Source: Shimazuella alba
Lineage (GTDB): Bacteria > Bacillota > Bacilli > Thermoactinomycetales > Thermoactinomycetaceae
NCBI RefSeq assembly: GCF_009831235.1
Contig: NZ_WUUL01000003.1
Location: 124,001 to 188,000 of the forward strand
Reading direction: 5' to 3'
DNA length: 64,000 bases
The position numbers were made by a program, and so were the translations under genes. Within the stretch, counting starts at the first letter, position 1, and each line of letters starts with the position of its first letter. The notes beneath the pieces were generated by a model that saw nothing but the letters and a program-made list of their open reading frames with translations, was not told the origin of the DNA and did not search any database. This document shows, one piece after another, positions 36,573 through 44,915 of this stretch.

Positions 36573-36680
36573 AAAGTCAAATAAAACACCGACTATTTAC
36601 CTTAACGTGTAGGTAGTCGGTTAAGTTGTGTCTAAAATATGTCTAAACGTGTGTTTTTCCCGAAATGGTACGGGGACCCC
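36570..36680 (-). repeat. Right 111-bp terminal inverted repeat of the Tn3-family transposon
   Basis: Reverse complement of 30589-30699 with few differences. It starts at the resolvase stop codon and ends at CCCC 36677-36680, next to the TACAA duplication at 36681-36685. Confidence 0.9.
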
Positions 36681-36684
36681 TACA

Positions 36685-36837
36685 ATGGCACGAAAAAAAA
36701 ATTCACCACAACGATAGAAGAAGCATGAAAAACAACTTAAAAAAATGGCAATCGATCAGGATACAGATACAGGGAAGATGATTGGAATACTAGTCAAAAA
36801 ATATTTACAAAGATTGTCAGACGAGGTAGAGATGTAG
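36685..36837 (+). pseudogene. Small ribbon-helix-helix gene of IS copy 1, frameshifted
   Basis: ATG 36685 reads MARKK, then two small indels break the frame (the 9-A run, and near GAAGAAGC). Restored with copy 2 as guide it reads KKFTTTIEEEHEKQLKKMA, then DQDTDTGKMIGILVKKYL. The pattern of one beta strand (FTTTIEEE) and two helices fits an Arc/CopG-like ribbon-helix-helix protein. It is divergent from tnpB and was separated from it by the Tn3 insertion. An accessory regulator of the element is plausible. Confidence 0.6.
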
Positions 36838-36860
36838 AAACCATCTCTACCTCGTCTGAC
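36816..36860. other. 19-bp perfect hairpin near the left end of IS copy 1
   Basis: GTCAGACGAGGTAGAGATG (36816-36834) and its exact complement at 36842-36860 flank a 7-base loop. The ribbon-helix-helix stop codon lies in the loop. The same place in copy 2 has a shorter, imperfect version. A further small hairpin with CCCCC/GGGGG around 36872-36893 marks the left end. Confidence 0.7.
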
Positions 36861-36915
36861 GCTCTGATTCATCCCCCACTTATGGAAGAGGGGGTATTCT
36901 CGGCTCACTAACAGA

Positions 36916-36946
36916 TAAAACCACCGTGATCCCCTCACAGTGGTTT
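36916..36946 (-). terminator. Terminator at the end of the fab-rnc unit
   Basis: On the minus strand AAACCACTGTGA pairs with TCACGGTGGTTT (one mismatch) and is followed by TTATC. It overlaps the rnc stop codon. Confidence 0.75.
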
Positions 36947-37640
36947 ATTGTGACTTCCATGCTTTTAATGCTGCACTCGCAGCTTGCTGTTCTGCTTCTT
37001 TTTTGGAACGACCTGATCCCTTGCCAAGTTTCCGATCATCAAGATATACTTCCGCAGAAAAGAATCGGTCATGAGCTGGTCCTTGCACATCAACAATTCG
37101 ATACTCCAATAAACCTCTCTTTTCCTGCTGAGCCAACTCTTGAAGTTGACTTTTTGCATCTGTCATCTGATCCAGCCAAGTGCCATTAATCTGAGGGAAC
37201 ACTAGTTTATGAAGGAATTGACGAACCTTTTCCAATCCTTGATCCAAGTACAATGCGCCAATGAACGCCTCAAATAAATCTGCCAATAATGATGGTCTCT
37301 CTCGACCTCCAGTAAGTTCCTCGCCTTTCCCCAATCGAACAAATTTGCCAAATTGAAGTTCACGAGCGAAGGAAGCCAGTGATGGCTCACAAACCACTCT
37401 TGCTCTTGTTCGTGTTAATTCTCCTTCGCTCATTTTAGGAAAACGATAATACAGGAATTCAGAGACGAGTAGCTCCAGTACTGCGTCTCCTAGGTACTCT
37501 AAGCGCTCATTATCTGACACGCGTTGAGATGATTTTCTTTCATGAGCAAAGGAGGTGTGCGTAAATGCTTGTACAAATAAATTTCTATTTTGAATATAGA
37601 CTCCTGTCATTTGCTCCACTTTTTCAAAGTCAATCACCAT
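36945..37640 (-). CDS. rnc: Ribonuclease III
   Basis: 231-residue double-stranded-RNA endonuclease for rRNA and scRNA processing. Signature NERLEYLGDAVLELLVSEFL holds the catalytic Glu and Asp; LADLFEAFIGALYLDQGL holds the second acidic pair. The C-terminal dsRNA-binding domain shows DAKSQLQELAQQEKRG and GSGRSKKEAEQQAASAAL. The second of two adjacent ATGs is preferred (seven bases after GAGG). The gene starts within the fabF stop codon, hence translational coupling. smc, the usual next gene, lies beyond the transposon region. Confidence 0.96.
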   Translation of the reverse strand: MVIDFEKVEQMTGVYIQNRNLFVQAFTHTSFAHERKSSQRVSDNERLEYLGDAVLELLVSEFLYYRFPKMSEGELTRTRARVVCEPSLASFARELQFGKFVRLGKGEELTGGRERPSLLADLFEAFIGALYLDQGLEKVRQFLHKLVFPQINGTWLDQMTDAKSQLQELAQQEKRGLLEYRIVDVQGPAHDRFFSAEVYLDDRKLGKGSGRSKKEAEQQAASAALKAWKSQ

Positions 37641-38896
37641 CATACTTCCTCAAAGGCTTTCATAACAATGGTCGCATTATGTCCTCCAAATCCAAGTGAG
37701 TTGGACAAAGCAACTCGCACATTGGCACGCCGTGCTTCATTTGGCACATAATCCAAATCACATTCAGGATCAGGAAACTCATAATTGATCGTTGCCGGAA
37801 TCACTTGATCTTGGATAGTTTTTGCTAAGACAATCGCTTCCACTCCACCGGCTGCACCAAGCAAATGACCTGTCATCGATTTGGTAGAACTAACTGCTAG
37901 TTTATAAGCATGATTTCCAAATGCTCCTTTGATCGCCATCGTTTCAAACTTATCATTTAAGTCTGTAGATGTTCCGTGAGCATTGATATAATCTACTTCT
38001 GTTGGTTCTAGGTTAGCGTCTTTCATCGCTCTAATCATACTCCGACGAGCACCTTCTCCTTCAGGTGCTGGAGCAGTTAGATGGTGTGCATCAGCAGTCA
38101 TCCCATAGCCAACCATCTCCGCAATGATATTTGCTCCACGTGCGAGTGCATGTTCTAAAGTTTCCAAAACCAAAATACCAGAACCTTCACCCATCACAAA
38201 TCCATCGCGTTCTTTATCAAATGGACGACTAGCACGCTGTGGGTCATCGTTACGGGTAGACATCGCATGAGCAGAACAAAAACCAGCAAAAGATAGCGGG
38301 GTAACAGTAGCCTCTGTACCTCCTGTAATCATTACGGAGGCTTCGCCACGCTGTAAAATACGGAATGCTTCTCCAATACTATGCGTTCCAGAAGAACAAG
38401 CGGTTACTGAAGCACTATTGGGGCCTTTTGCACCTGTTTGAATGGAAACTTGACCAGATGCCATATTCGCAATCAACATAGGGATAAAGAATGGACTTAC
38501 ACGCTTAGGTCCTCTTTCTTGCAATAAACGAGCATTGCTTTCAATGGTATTCATACCACCAATACCAGAACCAATATAAACGCCGACTTCGTCCAGATCT
38601 TCTTTTTCCAAATCCAGTTTCGCATCAGCAATCGCCATTTTAGCAGCTGCTATCGCATACTGGATAAAGATATCCATCTTACGAACTTCTTTTTTATCAA
38701 TAAAAGGAAGTGGATCGAAGTTTTTTACTTCAGCCGCTATCCTTGTTGTAAATGGGGTAGGAAATGAATCAAGATCAAAGTGTGTGACTGGGCCAACACC
38801 TGATTTACCAGCTAGAAGGCTGTCCCAGAAAGTGGACAAATCATTTCCGATGGGAGAAACAACACCTAAGCCTGTTACTACTACTCTATTTAGCAT
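37640..38896 (-). CDS. fabF: Beta-ketoacyl-ACP synthase II
   Basis: 418-residue condensing enzyme for chain elongation. Catalytic Cys in [14 protein letters not shown], His in [11 protein letters not shown] and His in [23 protein letters not shown] at the C-terminus is typical. The gene follows acpP across a strong hairpin (38950-38978). In B. subtilis fabF sits with fabH elsewhere; here both are in the fapR-plsX cluster. Confidence 0.97.
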   Translation of the reverse strand: MLNRVVVTGLGVVSPIGNDLSTFWDSLLAGKSGVGPVTHFDLDSFPTPFTTRIAAEVKNFDPLPFIDKKEVRKMDIFIQYAIAAAKMAIADAKLDLEKEDLDEVGVYIGSGIGGMNTIESNARLLQERGPKRVSPFFIPMLIANMASGQVSIQTGAKGPNSASVTACSSGTHSIGEAFRILQRGEASVMITGGTEATVTPLSFAGFCSAHAMSTRNDDPQRASRPFDKERDGFVMGEGSGILVLETLEHALARGANIIAEMVGYGMTADAHHLTAPAPEGEGARRSMIRAMKDANLEPTEVDYINAHGTSTDLNDKFETMAIKGAFGNHAYKLAVSSTKSMTGHLLGAAGGVEAIVLAKTIQDQVIPATINYEFPDPECDLDYVPNEARRANVRVALSNSLGFGGHNATIVMKAFEEV

Positions 38897-38949
38897 AAGT
38901 GATCAACCGCCTTTCGCGTTATAGTTGACCTATTTTTAGATGAAATAGT

Positions 38950-38978
38950 GGTAAGTCCCGAATATATCGGGACTTACC
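38950..38978. terminator. Perfect 12-bp hairpin between acpP and fabF
   Basis: GGTAAGTCCCGA (38950-38961) and TCGGGACTTACC (38967-38978) enclose a 5-base loop just after the acpP stop. The minus-strand sequence following is ACTATTTCATC, with no T-run. It may stabilise the acpP transcript end or partly attenuate fabF, letting acpP be made in excess. That role is inference. Confidence 0.65.
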
Positions 38979-38983
38979 TATCA

Positions 38984-39223
38984 TTACGAGACTTTCGCAC
39001 TAATATAATTCACAATATCTCCAACGGTGTTGATTTTTTCTGCATCTTCTTCTTCAATGGTTAGTTTAAATTCATCTTCTAATTCCATAATTAAGTCCAC
39101 AACATCTAGGGAGTCAGCTCCAAGGTCTTCTTTAATCCCAGCTTCTAAAGTTACCTCTTCTGCCTCAACATCTAGACGTTCCACGATGATTTGTTTCACA
39201 CGATCTAAAGTGTCTGCTGCCAT
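38984..39223 (-). CDS. acpP: Acyl carrier protein
   Basis: 79 residues, acidic. The phosphopantetheine Ser is in [20 protein letters not shown] 39223 is eight bases after GGGAGG; the in-frame GTG upstream lies inside the ribosome site. Follows fabG in the cluster and is separated from fabF by a hairpin. Confidence 0.98.
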   Translation of the reverse strand: MAADTLDRVKQIIVERLDVEAEEVTLEAGIKEDLGADSLDVVDLIMELEDEFKLTIEEEDAEKINTVGDIVNYISAKVS

Positions 39224-39293
39224 GCTCTTCACCTCCCTTTCGTAGTATAGTTGAATGATAGGCTCAGACGCAAACCATTTCTAACCTATTTTC

Positions 39294-40037
39294 TTAATTT
39301 GGTACCAATCCGCCATCCACGTGGAGTGTTTGGCCTGTTATGTAGCTTGCTTTGTCGCTCGCTAGAAACGAAACGGCACTTGCAACTTCTTCAGCCTGAC
39401 CAAATCTAGCAAGGGGAACAGAAGTTAGAATTGATTCCTTCACTTTTTCATCTAATACAGAGGTCATATCTGTTTGAATAAATCCAGGAGCAATTGCATT
39501 TACTGTAATATTGCGGCTAGCAAATTCTTTCGCCATTGTTTTAGTAAGTCCTATTACTCCTGCTTTTGCAGCAACATAGTTAGCTTGCCCCGCATTTCCA
39601 GAAACACCCACAACCGAACTGATATTAATAATTCTTCCACTTCGTTGTTTCATCATCGGACGAATAACTGATTTACAGCAAAGGTATACACCTTTTAAAT
39701 TGGTATCTATTACTTGATCCCAATCTTCTTCTTTAATTCGCATTAATAAATTATCTCTTGTTATTCCTGCATTGTTCACTAAAATATCTACCCGTCCAAA
39801 CTGTGACAGTACTTGCTTAAATGCTTGATCTACCTGGTGGCTATTTGCAACATCCACTTGAAAAGCAGCTGCTTCTGAACCGAGCTCCGTGATTGCTGCA
39901 ACTGTTTCTTCAGCAGCAGTGTGATTACCTGCATAAAATAAAACTACTTTCGCCCCTTCTTTGGCTAAATCCAATGCGATAGAACGTCCAATCCCTCTTG
40001 AGCCACCAGTAACAACAGCTACCTTACTTGTTAACAT
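39294..40037 (-). CDS. fabG: 3-oxoacyl-ACP reductase
   Basis: 247-residue short-chain dehydrogenase, NADPH-dependent. [18 protein letters not shown] binds cofactor, [15 protein letters not shown] is conserved, and the Ser-Tyr-Lys set appears in [24 protein letters not shown]. Directly after fabD with a 2-base gap. Confidence 0.97.
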   Translation of the reverse strand: MLTSKVAVVTGGSRGIGRSIALDLAKEGAKVVLFYAGNHTAAEETVAAITELGSEAAAFQVDVANSHQVDQAFKQVLSQFGRVDILVNNAGITRDNLLMRIKEEDWDQVIDTNLKGVYLCCKSVIRPMMKQRSGRIINISSVVGVSGNAGQANYVAAKAGVIGLTKTMAKEFASRNITVNAIAPGFIQTDMTSVLDEKVKESILTSVPLARFGQAEEVASAVSFLASDKASYITGQTLHVDGGLVPN

Positions 40038-40039
40038 CT

Positions 40040-41002
40040 CTAGTCGTCATTCCTTCCATTTTTATCTACAAAATGAGAAATGGTCTTTTCTAATGTAGCT
40101 TGATCCTGAACGTTTAACATCGTTACTTTTCGATCCACTTTGCGTGTTAATCCTGCTAACACCGAACCTGAGCCAACTTCAACAAAAGTATCCACTCCCT
40201 CTTGCAAGAGATAACGAATCGTATCTTCCCACAAGACAGGTGAAGCTACTTGACGGACTAGTGCTTCTTGAATATCTGATGCTATGGTGATTGGTCGAGC
40301 AGTAACATTGGTCACAACAGGGATATTCGCATCATGAAATGAAAGGGTAGCTAACTTATCTTGAAGCTTATCTGCTGCTGGCTGCATGAGAGCAGAGTGA
40401 AAAGGACCACTAACTGCTAAAGGAACAACTTTTCTAGCTCCAGCTTCTAATGCTTTTTCTCCAGCAACACGAACCGCATCTGCGTGCCCAGATATGACAA
40501 TTTGCCCAGGACAGTTATAGTTTGCTGCTTGCACTACGTTATCTGGAGTTGATGTCTCAGCGCAAATTTGGTCTAAAACAGCACGATCGAGATTTAAAAT
40601 TGCGGACATGGCACCTACTCCAGCAGGTACTGCTTGATCCATATACAAACCACGTTGATATACAGCAGAGACTGCATCTTCAAACGAAAGTGAGCTTGCA
40701 GCTACAAGTGCTGCATATTCTCCCAAACTATGACCAGCGACAAATGAAGGCTGAATGTCGACTTTTGCTTGTAACCATTTATAAAGGGCAATACTTGTAG
40801 TTAAAAGTGCTGGTTGGGTATGATAGGTTAATTTTAATTCTTCCTCAGGACCTTGAAAAATAATATCGGAAAGTGAAAAGTTAAGTTCGTTATCAGCTGA
40901 TTGAAAAATTTCTTGGGCAACCCTCGACTGATCGTGTGCTTCTTTTCCCATACCTACTTTCTGTGAACCTTGTCCAGGAAAAAGAATTGCAATTTTACTC
41001 AT
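40040..41002 (-). CDS. fabD: Malonyl-CoA:ACP transacylase
   Basis: 320 residues. Oxyanion motif [12 protein letters not shown] at the start, nucleophilic Ser in [15 protein letters not shown], catalytic His in [12 protein letters not shown]. Moves malonyl groups from CoA to ACP. Overlaps the end of fabH by 8 bases. Confidence 0.97.
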   Translation of the reverse strand: MSKIAILFPGQGSQKVGMGKEAHDQSRVAQEIFQSADNELNFSLSDIIFQGPEEELKLTYHTQPALLTTSIALYKWLQAKVDIQPSFVAGHSLGEYAALVAASSLSFEDAVSAVYQRGLYMDQAVPAGVGAMSAILNLDRAVLDQICAETSTPDNVVQAANYNCPGQIVISGHADAVRVAGEKALEAGARKVVPLAVSGPFHSALMQPAADKLQDKLATLSFHDANIPVVTNVTARPITIASDIQEALVRQVASPVLWEDTIRYLLQEGVDTFVEVGSGSVLAGLTRKVDRKVTMLNVQDQATLEKTISHFVDKNGRNDD

Positions 41003-41996
41003 GACTGGTGAATCCTCCCCAATTTAAAACCGTTGCTCCCCATGTAAGTCCTCCACCAAATCCACATAATACAATGGTATCACCATCTGAAACTCTGCCT
41101 TCTTCGATGGCTTCATGCAAAGCAACCGGTATGGATGCAGAAGACATATTTCCATATCGATCCAAATTTACTACTACTTTTTCAGCTGCTAAACCGTATC
41201 GTTTCATTGCAGCTTCGATAATTCTCAGATTTGCTTGGTGAGGTACAAACAGATCAATATCTTCCATAGTTAGATTTGCTTTTGTGAGAACTTCATCAGA
41301 AGCAGAAGTCATCATTCTTACTGCAAATTTAAATACTTCGCGACCATTCATAAAGAGGCTATGCATTCGGTTTGCAACTGTGCTCTCTGATGCAGGCAAC
41401 CGAGATCCTCCTGCTTCGACTTTCAACAAATCTTTTCCGCTACCATCTCCTCCTAACTCAAAGGATTGGAAGCCATATCCTTCTTTCACAGGTCCTAAAA
41501 CAGCAGCACCTGCTCCATCACCAAAGAGGACACAAGTATTGCGATCAGTCCAATCAACGATACGTGATAAACATTCTACCCCAATCACCAATGCATACTT
41601 ATAGCTACCTGTTGCAATAAACTGTGTTGCCGTAGAAATACCATAAATAAATCCAGTGCATGCAGCTGATAAATCAAATGTAGCCGCTTTATGAGCTCCT
41701 ATTTGTTCTTGGACCAAACAAGCAGTAGCCGGAAAAGACATATCCGGTGTAACAGTAGCGACGATTATCAGATCCACCTGCTCCGCAGAAATGCCAGCCT
41801 TGTCCAATGCTTGTCTGGCAGCATGTACTGCTAAATCAGAAGATGCCTCATGATCAGCAGCAATTCTTCTTTCTTTAATACCAGTGCGTGATGTGATCCA
41901 TTCATCACTTGTATCTACCATCTGTTCTAGATCAGCGTTAGTGAGCCGCTTTTCAGGTAAATAAGCGCCTGTACCTAAAATTCCTACACTTCTCAT
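40995..41996 (-). CDS. fabH: Beta-ketoacyl-ACP synthase III
   Basis: 333 residues. Starts the cycle by condensing acyl-CoA with malonyl-ACP; in Bacillales it sets branched-chain starters. Catalytic Cys in DLSAACTGFIYG, His in FVPHQANLRII, Asn in RYGNMSSASIP, with the end CGFGGGLTWGA. Coupled to plsX through an ATGA overlap. Confidence 0.97.
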   Translation of the reverse strand: MRSVGILGTGAYLPEKRLTNADLEQMVDTSDEWITSRTGIKERRIAADHEASSDLAVHAARQALDKAGISAEQVDLIIVATVTPDMSFPATACLVQEQIGAHKAATFDLSAACTGFIYGISTATQFIATGSYKYALVIGVECLSRIVDWTDRNTCVLFGDGAGAAVLGPVKEGYGFQSFELGGDGSGKDLLKVEAGGSRLPASESTVANRMHSLFMNGREVFKFAVRMMTSASDEVLTKANLTMEDIDLFVPHQANLRIIEAAMKRYGLAAEKVVVNLDRYGNMSSASIPVALHEAIEEGRVSDGDTIVLCGFGGGLTWGATVLNWGGFTSHE

Positions 41997-42994
41997 TTTC
42001 CCACATTCCCTTCCATAGGGTGCAGATTATCTTCCATTTGTTTAATAATCTCCTCTCCTGCAAAAAGACGGGCTTGTCGGATTGCATGAAAAATAGCCGT
42101 AGCATCTGAGGAACCATGGGCTTTAATAATCACACCTGACAACCCTAATAATGGCGCACCACCATGTTCTTTATAATCCATTTCCGATTTCAATGATTTT
42201 AGTTGAGGGTAAAGTATCCCAGCTGCCAGTTTTGTAAAAATGTTTTTAGTAAACGCACCTTTAAGACGATCAAATAAAGCTTTTGCCACTCCTTCTGTAC
42301 CTTTTAGTAGAATATTTCCACTAAACCCATCACAAACCAACACATCACATGGTCGGTACAGCACTTCTCTGGCTTCCACATTCCCTACAAAATTCAGGCG
42401 GGAATCGCCTTCCATAAGTTCGAACGCATCTTTTGTCAAGGTAGTCCCTTTTCCATTTTCAGCCCCAATATTCAGCAATCCTACCTTAGGATTATCAATC
42501 CCAAGGACATGCTTGACATAGACACTACCTAAAAGAGCATATTGATGCAGATGAGTTGCTTTTGCTTCTGGATTTGCACCAACATCTAATACTAAAATTC
42601 CTTTGTTTTCTAGAGTCGGAAAAACAGGAGATAATGCTGGTCTATCAACACCTTTCATCCGGCCGGTATAGAAGAGTCCAGATGCCATTAAAGCACCTGT
42701 ATTTCCTGCACTAATAAACGCATCTGCTTCTCCAGATCGAACCATTTGACATCCCACTACCATGGACGAATCGCGTTTTTTTCTAACGGATTTAACTGGT
42801 TCATCTTCAGGAGCAATAATCTCTGAAACTTTGTGAAACTGTATATTTTGGAGATTGTTACCTTGTAGTAACGAATCATCTGTACCTATCAGAATAAAGG
42901 AGGTTTCTGGCCACTTTTCAGCAGCTAATTTAAGTCCTTCTACAACAGAGTTTGGTGCATCATCTCCACCATGTGCATCTAACGCAATTCGCAT
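41993..42994 (-). CDS. plsX: Phosphate acyltransferase PlsX
   Basis: 333 residues. Converts acyl-ACP to acyl-phosphate for phosphatidic acid synthesis. MRIALDAHGGDDAPNSVVEG opens the protein and GANPEAKATHLHQYALLG and LLNIGAENGKG are family motifs. ATG 42994 with AAAGGAG is preferred to a longer reading to 43030 that overlaps fapR. 13 bases after the fapR stop. Confidence 0.96.
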   Translation of the reverse strand: MRIALDAHGGDDAPNSVVEGLKLAAEKWPETSFILIGTDDSLLQGNNLQNIQFHKVSEIIAPEDEPVKSVRKKRDSSMVVGCQMVRSGEADAFISAGNTGALMASGLFYTGRMKGVDRPALSPVFPTLENKGILVLDVGANPEAKATHLHQYALLGSVYVKHVLGIDNPKVGLLNIGAENGKGTTLTKDAFELMEGDSRLNFVGNVEAREVLYRPCDVLVCDGFSGNILLKGTEGVAKALFDRLKGAFTKNIFTKLAAGILYPQLKSLKSEMDYKEHGGAPLLGLSGVIIKAHGSSDATAIFHAIRQARLFAGEEIIKQMEDNLHPMEGNVGK

Positions 42995-43007
42995 GAGCGA
43001 ACTCCTT

Positions 43008-43562
43008 TCAGTTGGTTGCACGGTATACATCGAATACTCCCTGAAATACCATATCGTCTAGTACTTTCGTTTCTACATCTACTTGAAAACGCGATGGTTG
43101 TTTTTGCACTACTTTTGCATGTGCAACACACTTCTCACCGAGCGTAACTGGTCGTACAAAACGAATGGCTGCTGAACGTGTCAAAACAAGATCTGCGTTC
43201 ACAATAGCAACAGCGAGCGAATTGGCTTGAGCAAATAAATAGTGACCTCTTGCAATTTGATTTCGTTCAAACACATGATCAACACTTATTTCCAAAACAG
43301 AAACGCCACTTTGATCCAATTCCAAGGAGATAACTTCTCCTATCACTTCCTCTGGAGAAAGCGAGCGAACTTCGTCAAAACTTTTCTCTGCCATGTGTTT
43401 TAACCGCTCTCGCATCTCCGGTATACCGAGTTCCATACGATCTAAACGAATGGTCTGAATACTAACTGAGCATTGCTTTGCCATTTCTTCATCTGTTAAA
43501 AAAGGGTTTTTCTGAAATGATTCAATTAGTCGGGATTGTCGTTTTTTTTTGGACAGGCGCAT
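43008..43562 (-). CDS. fapR: Fatty acid and phospholipid biosynthesis repressor FapR
   Basis: 184 residues. N-terminal DeoR-like helix-turn-helix (FLTDEEMAKQCSVSIQTIRLDRMELGIPE) joined to a hot-dog domain that senses malonyl-CoA (GHYLFAQANSLAVAIVNADLVLTRSA). Represses the fab/plsX genes when malonyl-CoA is low. A FapR box lies 30 bases upstream of its start, so it should regulate its own operon. Confidence 0.95.
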   Translation of the reverse strand: MRLSKKKRQSRLIESFQKNPFLTDEEMAKQCSVSIQTIRLDRMELGIPEMRERLKHMAEKSFDEVRSLSPEEVIGEVISLELDQSGVSVLEISVDHVFERNQIARGHYLFAQANSLAVAIVNADLVLTRSAAIRFVRPVTLGEKCVAHAKVVQKQPSRFQVDVETKVLDDMVFQGVFDVYRATN

Positions 43563-43592
43563 AACAAAACCAGCCCCTTTATGACCACGTTC

Positions 43593-43607
43593 TAGTACCT
43601 AGTACTA
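43593..43607. promoter_or_regulatory. FapR operator upstream of fapR
   Basis: TAGTACCTAGTACTA is a near-perfect palindrome matching the known FapR box core (TTAGTACCNGGTACTAA type). A further TTAGTA half site follows directly. It sits just upstream of fapR and predicts autoregulation of the whole fapR-rnc operon. Confidence 0.88.
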
Positions 43608-43641
43608 AATTAGTATACAAAAAAAGTTCAAAGTTGGCAAT

Positions 43642-43949
43642 AAAGAAAACTTAGCGATGTGTCTTATCATAGACGCAGACAGAGGTTTAGTTGCTCTTAT
43701 GTACCTCAGAATAGGGCACAAGTCTCGCTAAGTCACTATGCTCCTAGTCTCGCTTTGCAGATGAAGCTATCCTTCCCCTTCTCGCTTCATCTGCGAAAGA
43801 AAACTTAGCGATGTGTCTTGCCATAAACACAGGCAGAAGGTCTAGTTGAACTTATGTACCACAGACTAGGGTACAAGGCTCGCTACGCCACTATGCTCCT
43901 AGTTCTCGCTTTGTAAATAAAGCTATCTTTCCAATTTTATCTACAAAAA
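43642..43949. repeat. Two tandem copies of a ~154-bp structured element
   Basis: Copy 1 is 43642-43795 and copy 2 is 43796-43949. Each has an outer pairing ACTTAGCGA...TCGCTAAGT (weaker in copy 2), two small internal hairpins, and a terminal stem. In copy 1 the terminal stem is GCAGATGAAGC/GCTTCATCTGC. In copy 2 it is GTAAATAAA with TTTATCTAC, so several C-G and G-C pairs have become T-A and A-T on both sides. Such paired changes argue for a selected RNA or DNA structure. It lies between the rpmF terminator and the fapR promoter. No open reading frame. Transcribed strand unknown. Confidence 0.75.
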
Positions 43950-43973
43950 AAAGCCGGCATAACCGACTTTTTA
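43944..43973 (-). terminator. rpmF terminator
   Basis: On the minus strand AAGTCGG pairs with CCGGCTT around TTATG and is followed by TTTTTT, directly after the rpmF stop codon. Confidence 0.85.
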
Positions 43974-44153
43974 TTTGTTCACAACGCCTTCTACTTCAGC
44001 GCCATCATAGTATCCACATTCTTTACATACGTGGTGAGCTAATTTAGGTGCATCACATTGTTTACATGTGGACATACCAGCTACTTTTAATTTGAAATGA
44101 GTGCGACGCATTCTTTTACGTGTTTTGGATGTACGACGAAAAGGTACTGCCAT
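43971..44153 (-). CDS. rpmF: Ribosomal protein bL32
   Basis: 60 residues. [20 protein letters not shown] opens as usual and the zinc ribbon [20 protein letters not shown] has all four cysteines, so it is the zinc-binding form. Downstream of yceD in the conserved pair and followed by a strong terminator. Confidence 0.98.
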   Translation of the reverse strand: MAVPFRRTSKTRKRMRRTHFKLKVAGMSTCKQCDAPKLAHHVCKECGYYDGAEVEGVVNK

Positions 44154-44215
44154 GAAATTTCACCTCCTGAAAAAACTCCAATGCTGATCATTATACTACA
44201 AATCTAGAAAGAGTG

Positions 44216-44746
44216 CTAGGATACAGAATCTTTCTCTTCTCCTAATAAATCCTGTAGTTTTGCGAGCCTTGGATCAATGCGACTAGTATTACAATCGCAG
44301 AGTTCTTCATTTTTGTTTACTCCACATACAGGGCAAAGACCTGCACAATCTGGTTTACATAAAGGAGCATATGGAAGAGAGATTACCAATTGTTCCCTTA
44401 CATATAAATCAAGCACGATTTGACCGTCTGTAATGAGATGAACAGTCTCTTCATCCGTGTCACAAGCCAATTCCTTCTTATCAGTAAACTTCTCTACCCA
44501 AGACGATTCTAATGAGGTAGGAAATGTGGTAAGACATCTTGCACACAGTAGTTTGCCGATACACTTTTGTTTTGCTGATACCTGATAAAGATGGGAACGT
44601 AAAATACTTGCTTGTCCCTCCACCTGAACGGATTCCAACTTAACAACATTTGGCTCATCTTCCACAAGGTCATCCAAACAAATCTTATCTTGAAAAGGAT
44701 ATAACCCTTCAGCTGTTTGATTTATTTGTTTTATGGTTATAATCAA
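44216..44746 (-). CDS. yceD: YceD/YlbN (DUF177) 23S rRNA accumulation protein
   Basis: About 176 residues. Four cysteines in CIGKLLCARCLTTF and late PLCKPDCAGLCPVCGVNKNE are typical of DUF177, which sits upstream of rpmF in most bacteria and in plants affects 23S rRNA accumulation. TTG 44746 (eight bases after GGGAG) is preferred to a GTG at 44755 that directly abuts the site; this is uncertain by three codons. Confidence 0.9.
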   Translation of the reverse strand: MIITIKQINQTAEGLYPFQDKICLDDLVEDEPNVVKLESVQVEGQASILRSHLYQVSAKQKCIGKLLCARCLTTFPTSLESSWVEKFTDKKELACDTDEETVHLITDGQIVLDLYVREQLVISLPYAPLCKPDCAGLCPVCGVNKNEELCDCNTSRIDPRLAKLQDLLGEEKDSVS

Positions 44747-44915
44747 TCTGTCCACTCCCTAACAGGTGAATTATACGAGATAACGATTTTTGGTGTCAAG
44801 CAATTTATCTTTACACATATTCTCATATGGTCAATCATGAGAAGACAGACTACAGTCCATCATCCCATGTGATATGTTTATATTGTCCATAATCACTCCG
44901 AATTAAAGAGGAAGA

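Larger units (their letters stand above)
30589..36680. mobile_element. Tn3-family transposon (6092 bp) with TACAA target duplication
   Basis: Ends begin GGGGGCCTCGTACCATTTCG (left, from 30589) and the reverse complement GGGGTCCCCGTACCATTTCG (right, to 36680), the GGGG start typical of Tn3-family 38-bp repeats. The 5 bases before the left end (30584-30588) and after the right end (36681-36685) are both TACAA. Contents: tnpA (minus), a small minus-strand reading, a lipoprotein gene, an inverted relic of a resolvase, a secreted-protein gene and a frameshifted resolvase next to the right end. The transposon sits between tnpB and its upstream small gene inside IS copy 1. Confidence 0.93.
29326..36907 (-). 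mobile_element. IS200/IS605-type (tnpB) element, copy 1, split by a Tn3-family transposon
   Basis: The element is in two pieces: 29326-30588 (right end and tnpB) and 36681-36907 (small ribbon-helix-helix gene and left end). Removing the transposon at 30589-36680 and one TACAA copy restores the same layout as copy 2 at 59524-60932. Both right ends share TTGAAC then TCGCTTAGAGG, GATTCTTAGGAACTCCCATC, and both left ends share CCACTTATGGAAGA and TATTCTCGGC. No tnpA (Y1 transposase) is present, so it is a tnpB-only, non-autonomous type. Exact termini are estimated from where the two copies stop matching. Confidence 0.8.

Noticed and set aside
43642-43949. The tandem element as an rpmF or fapR terminator or a known riboswitch
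   Set aside because: rpmF already has its own T-tailed terminator at 43944-43973, the repeats have no T-run, and no known riboswitch core was recognised.
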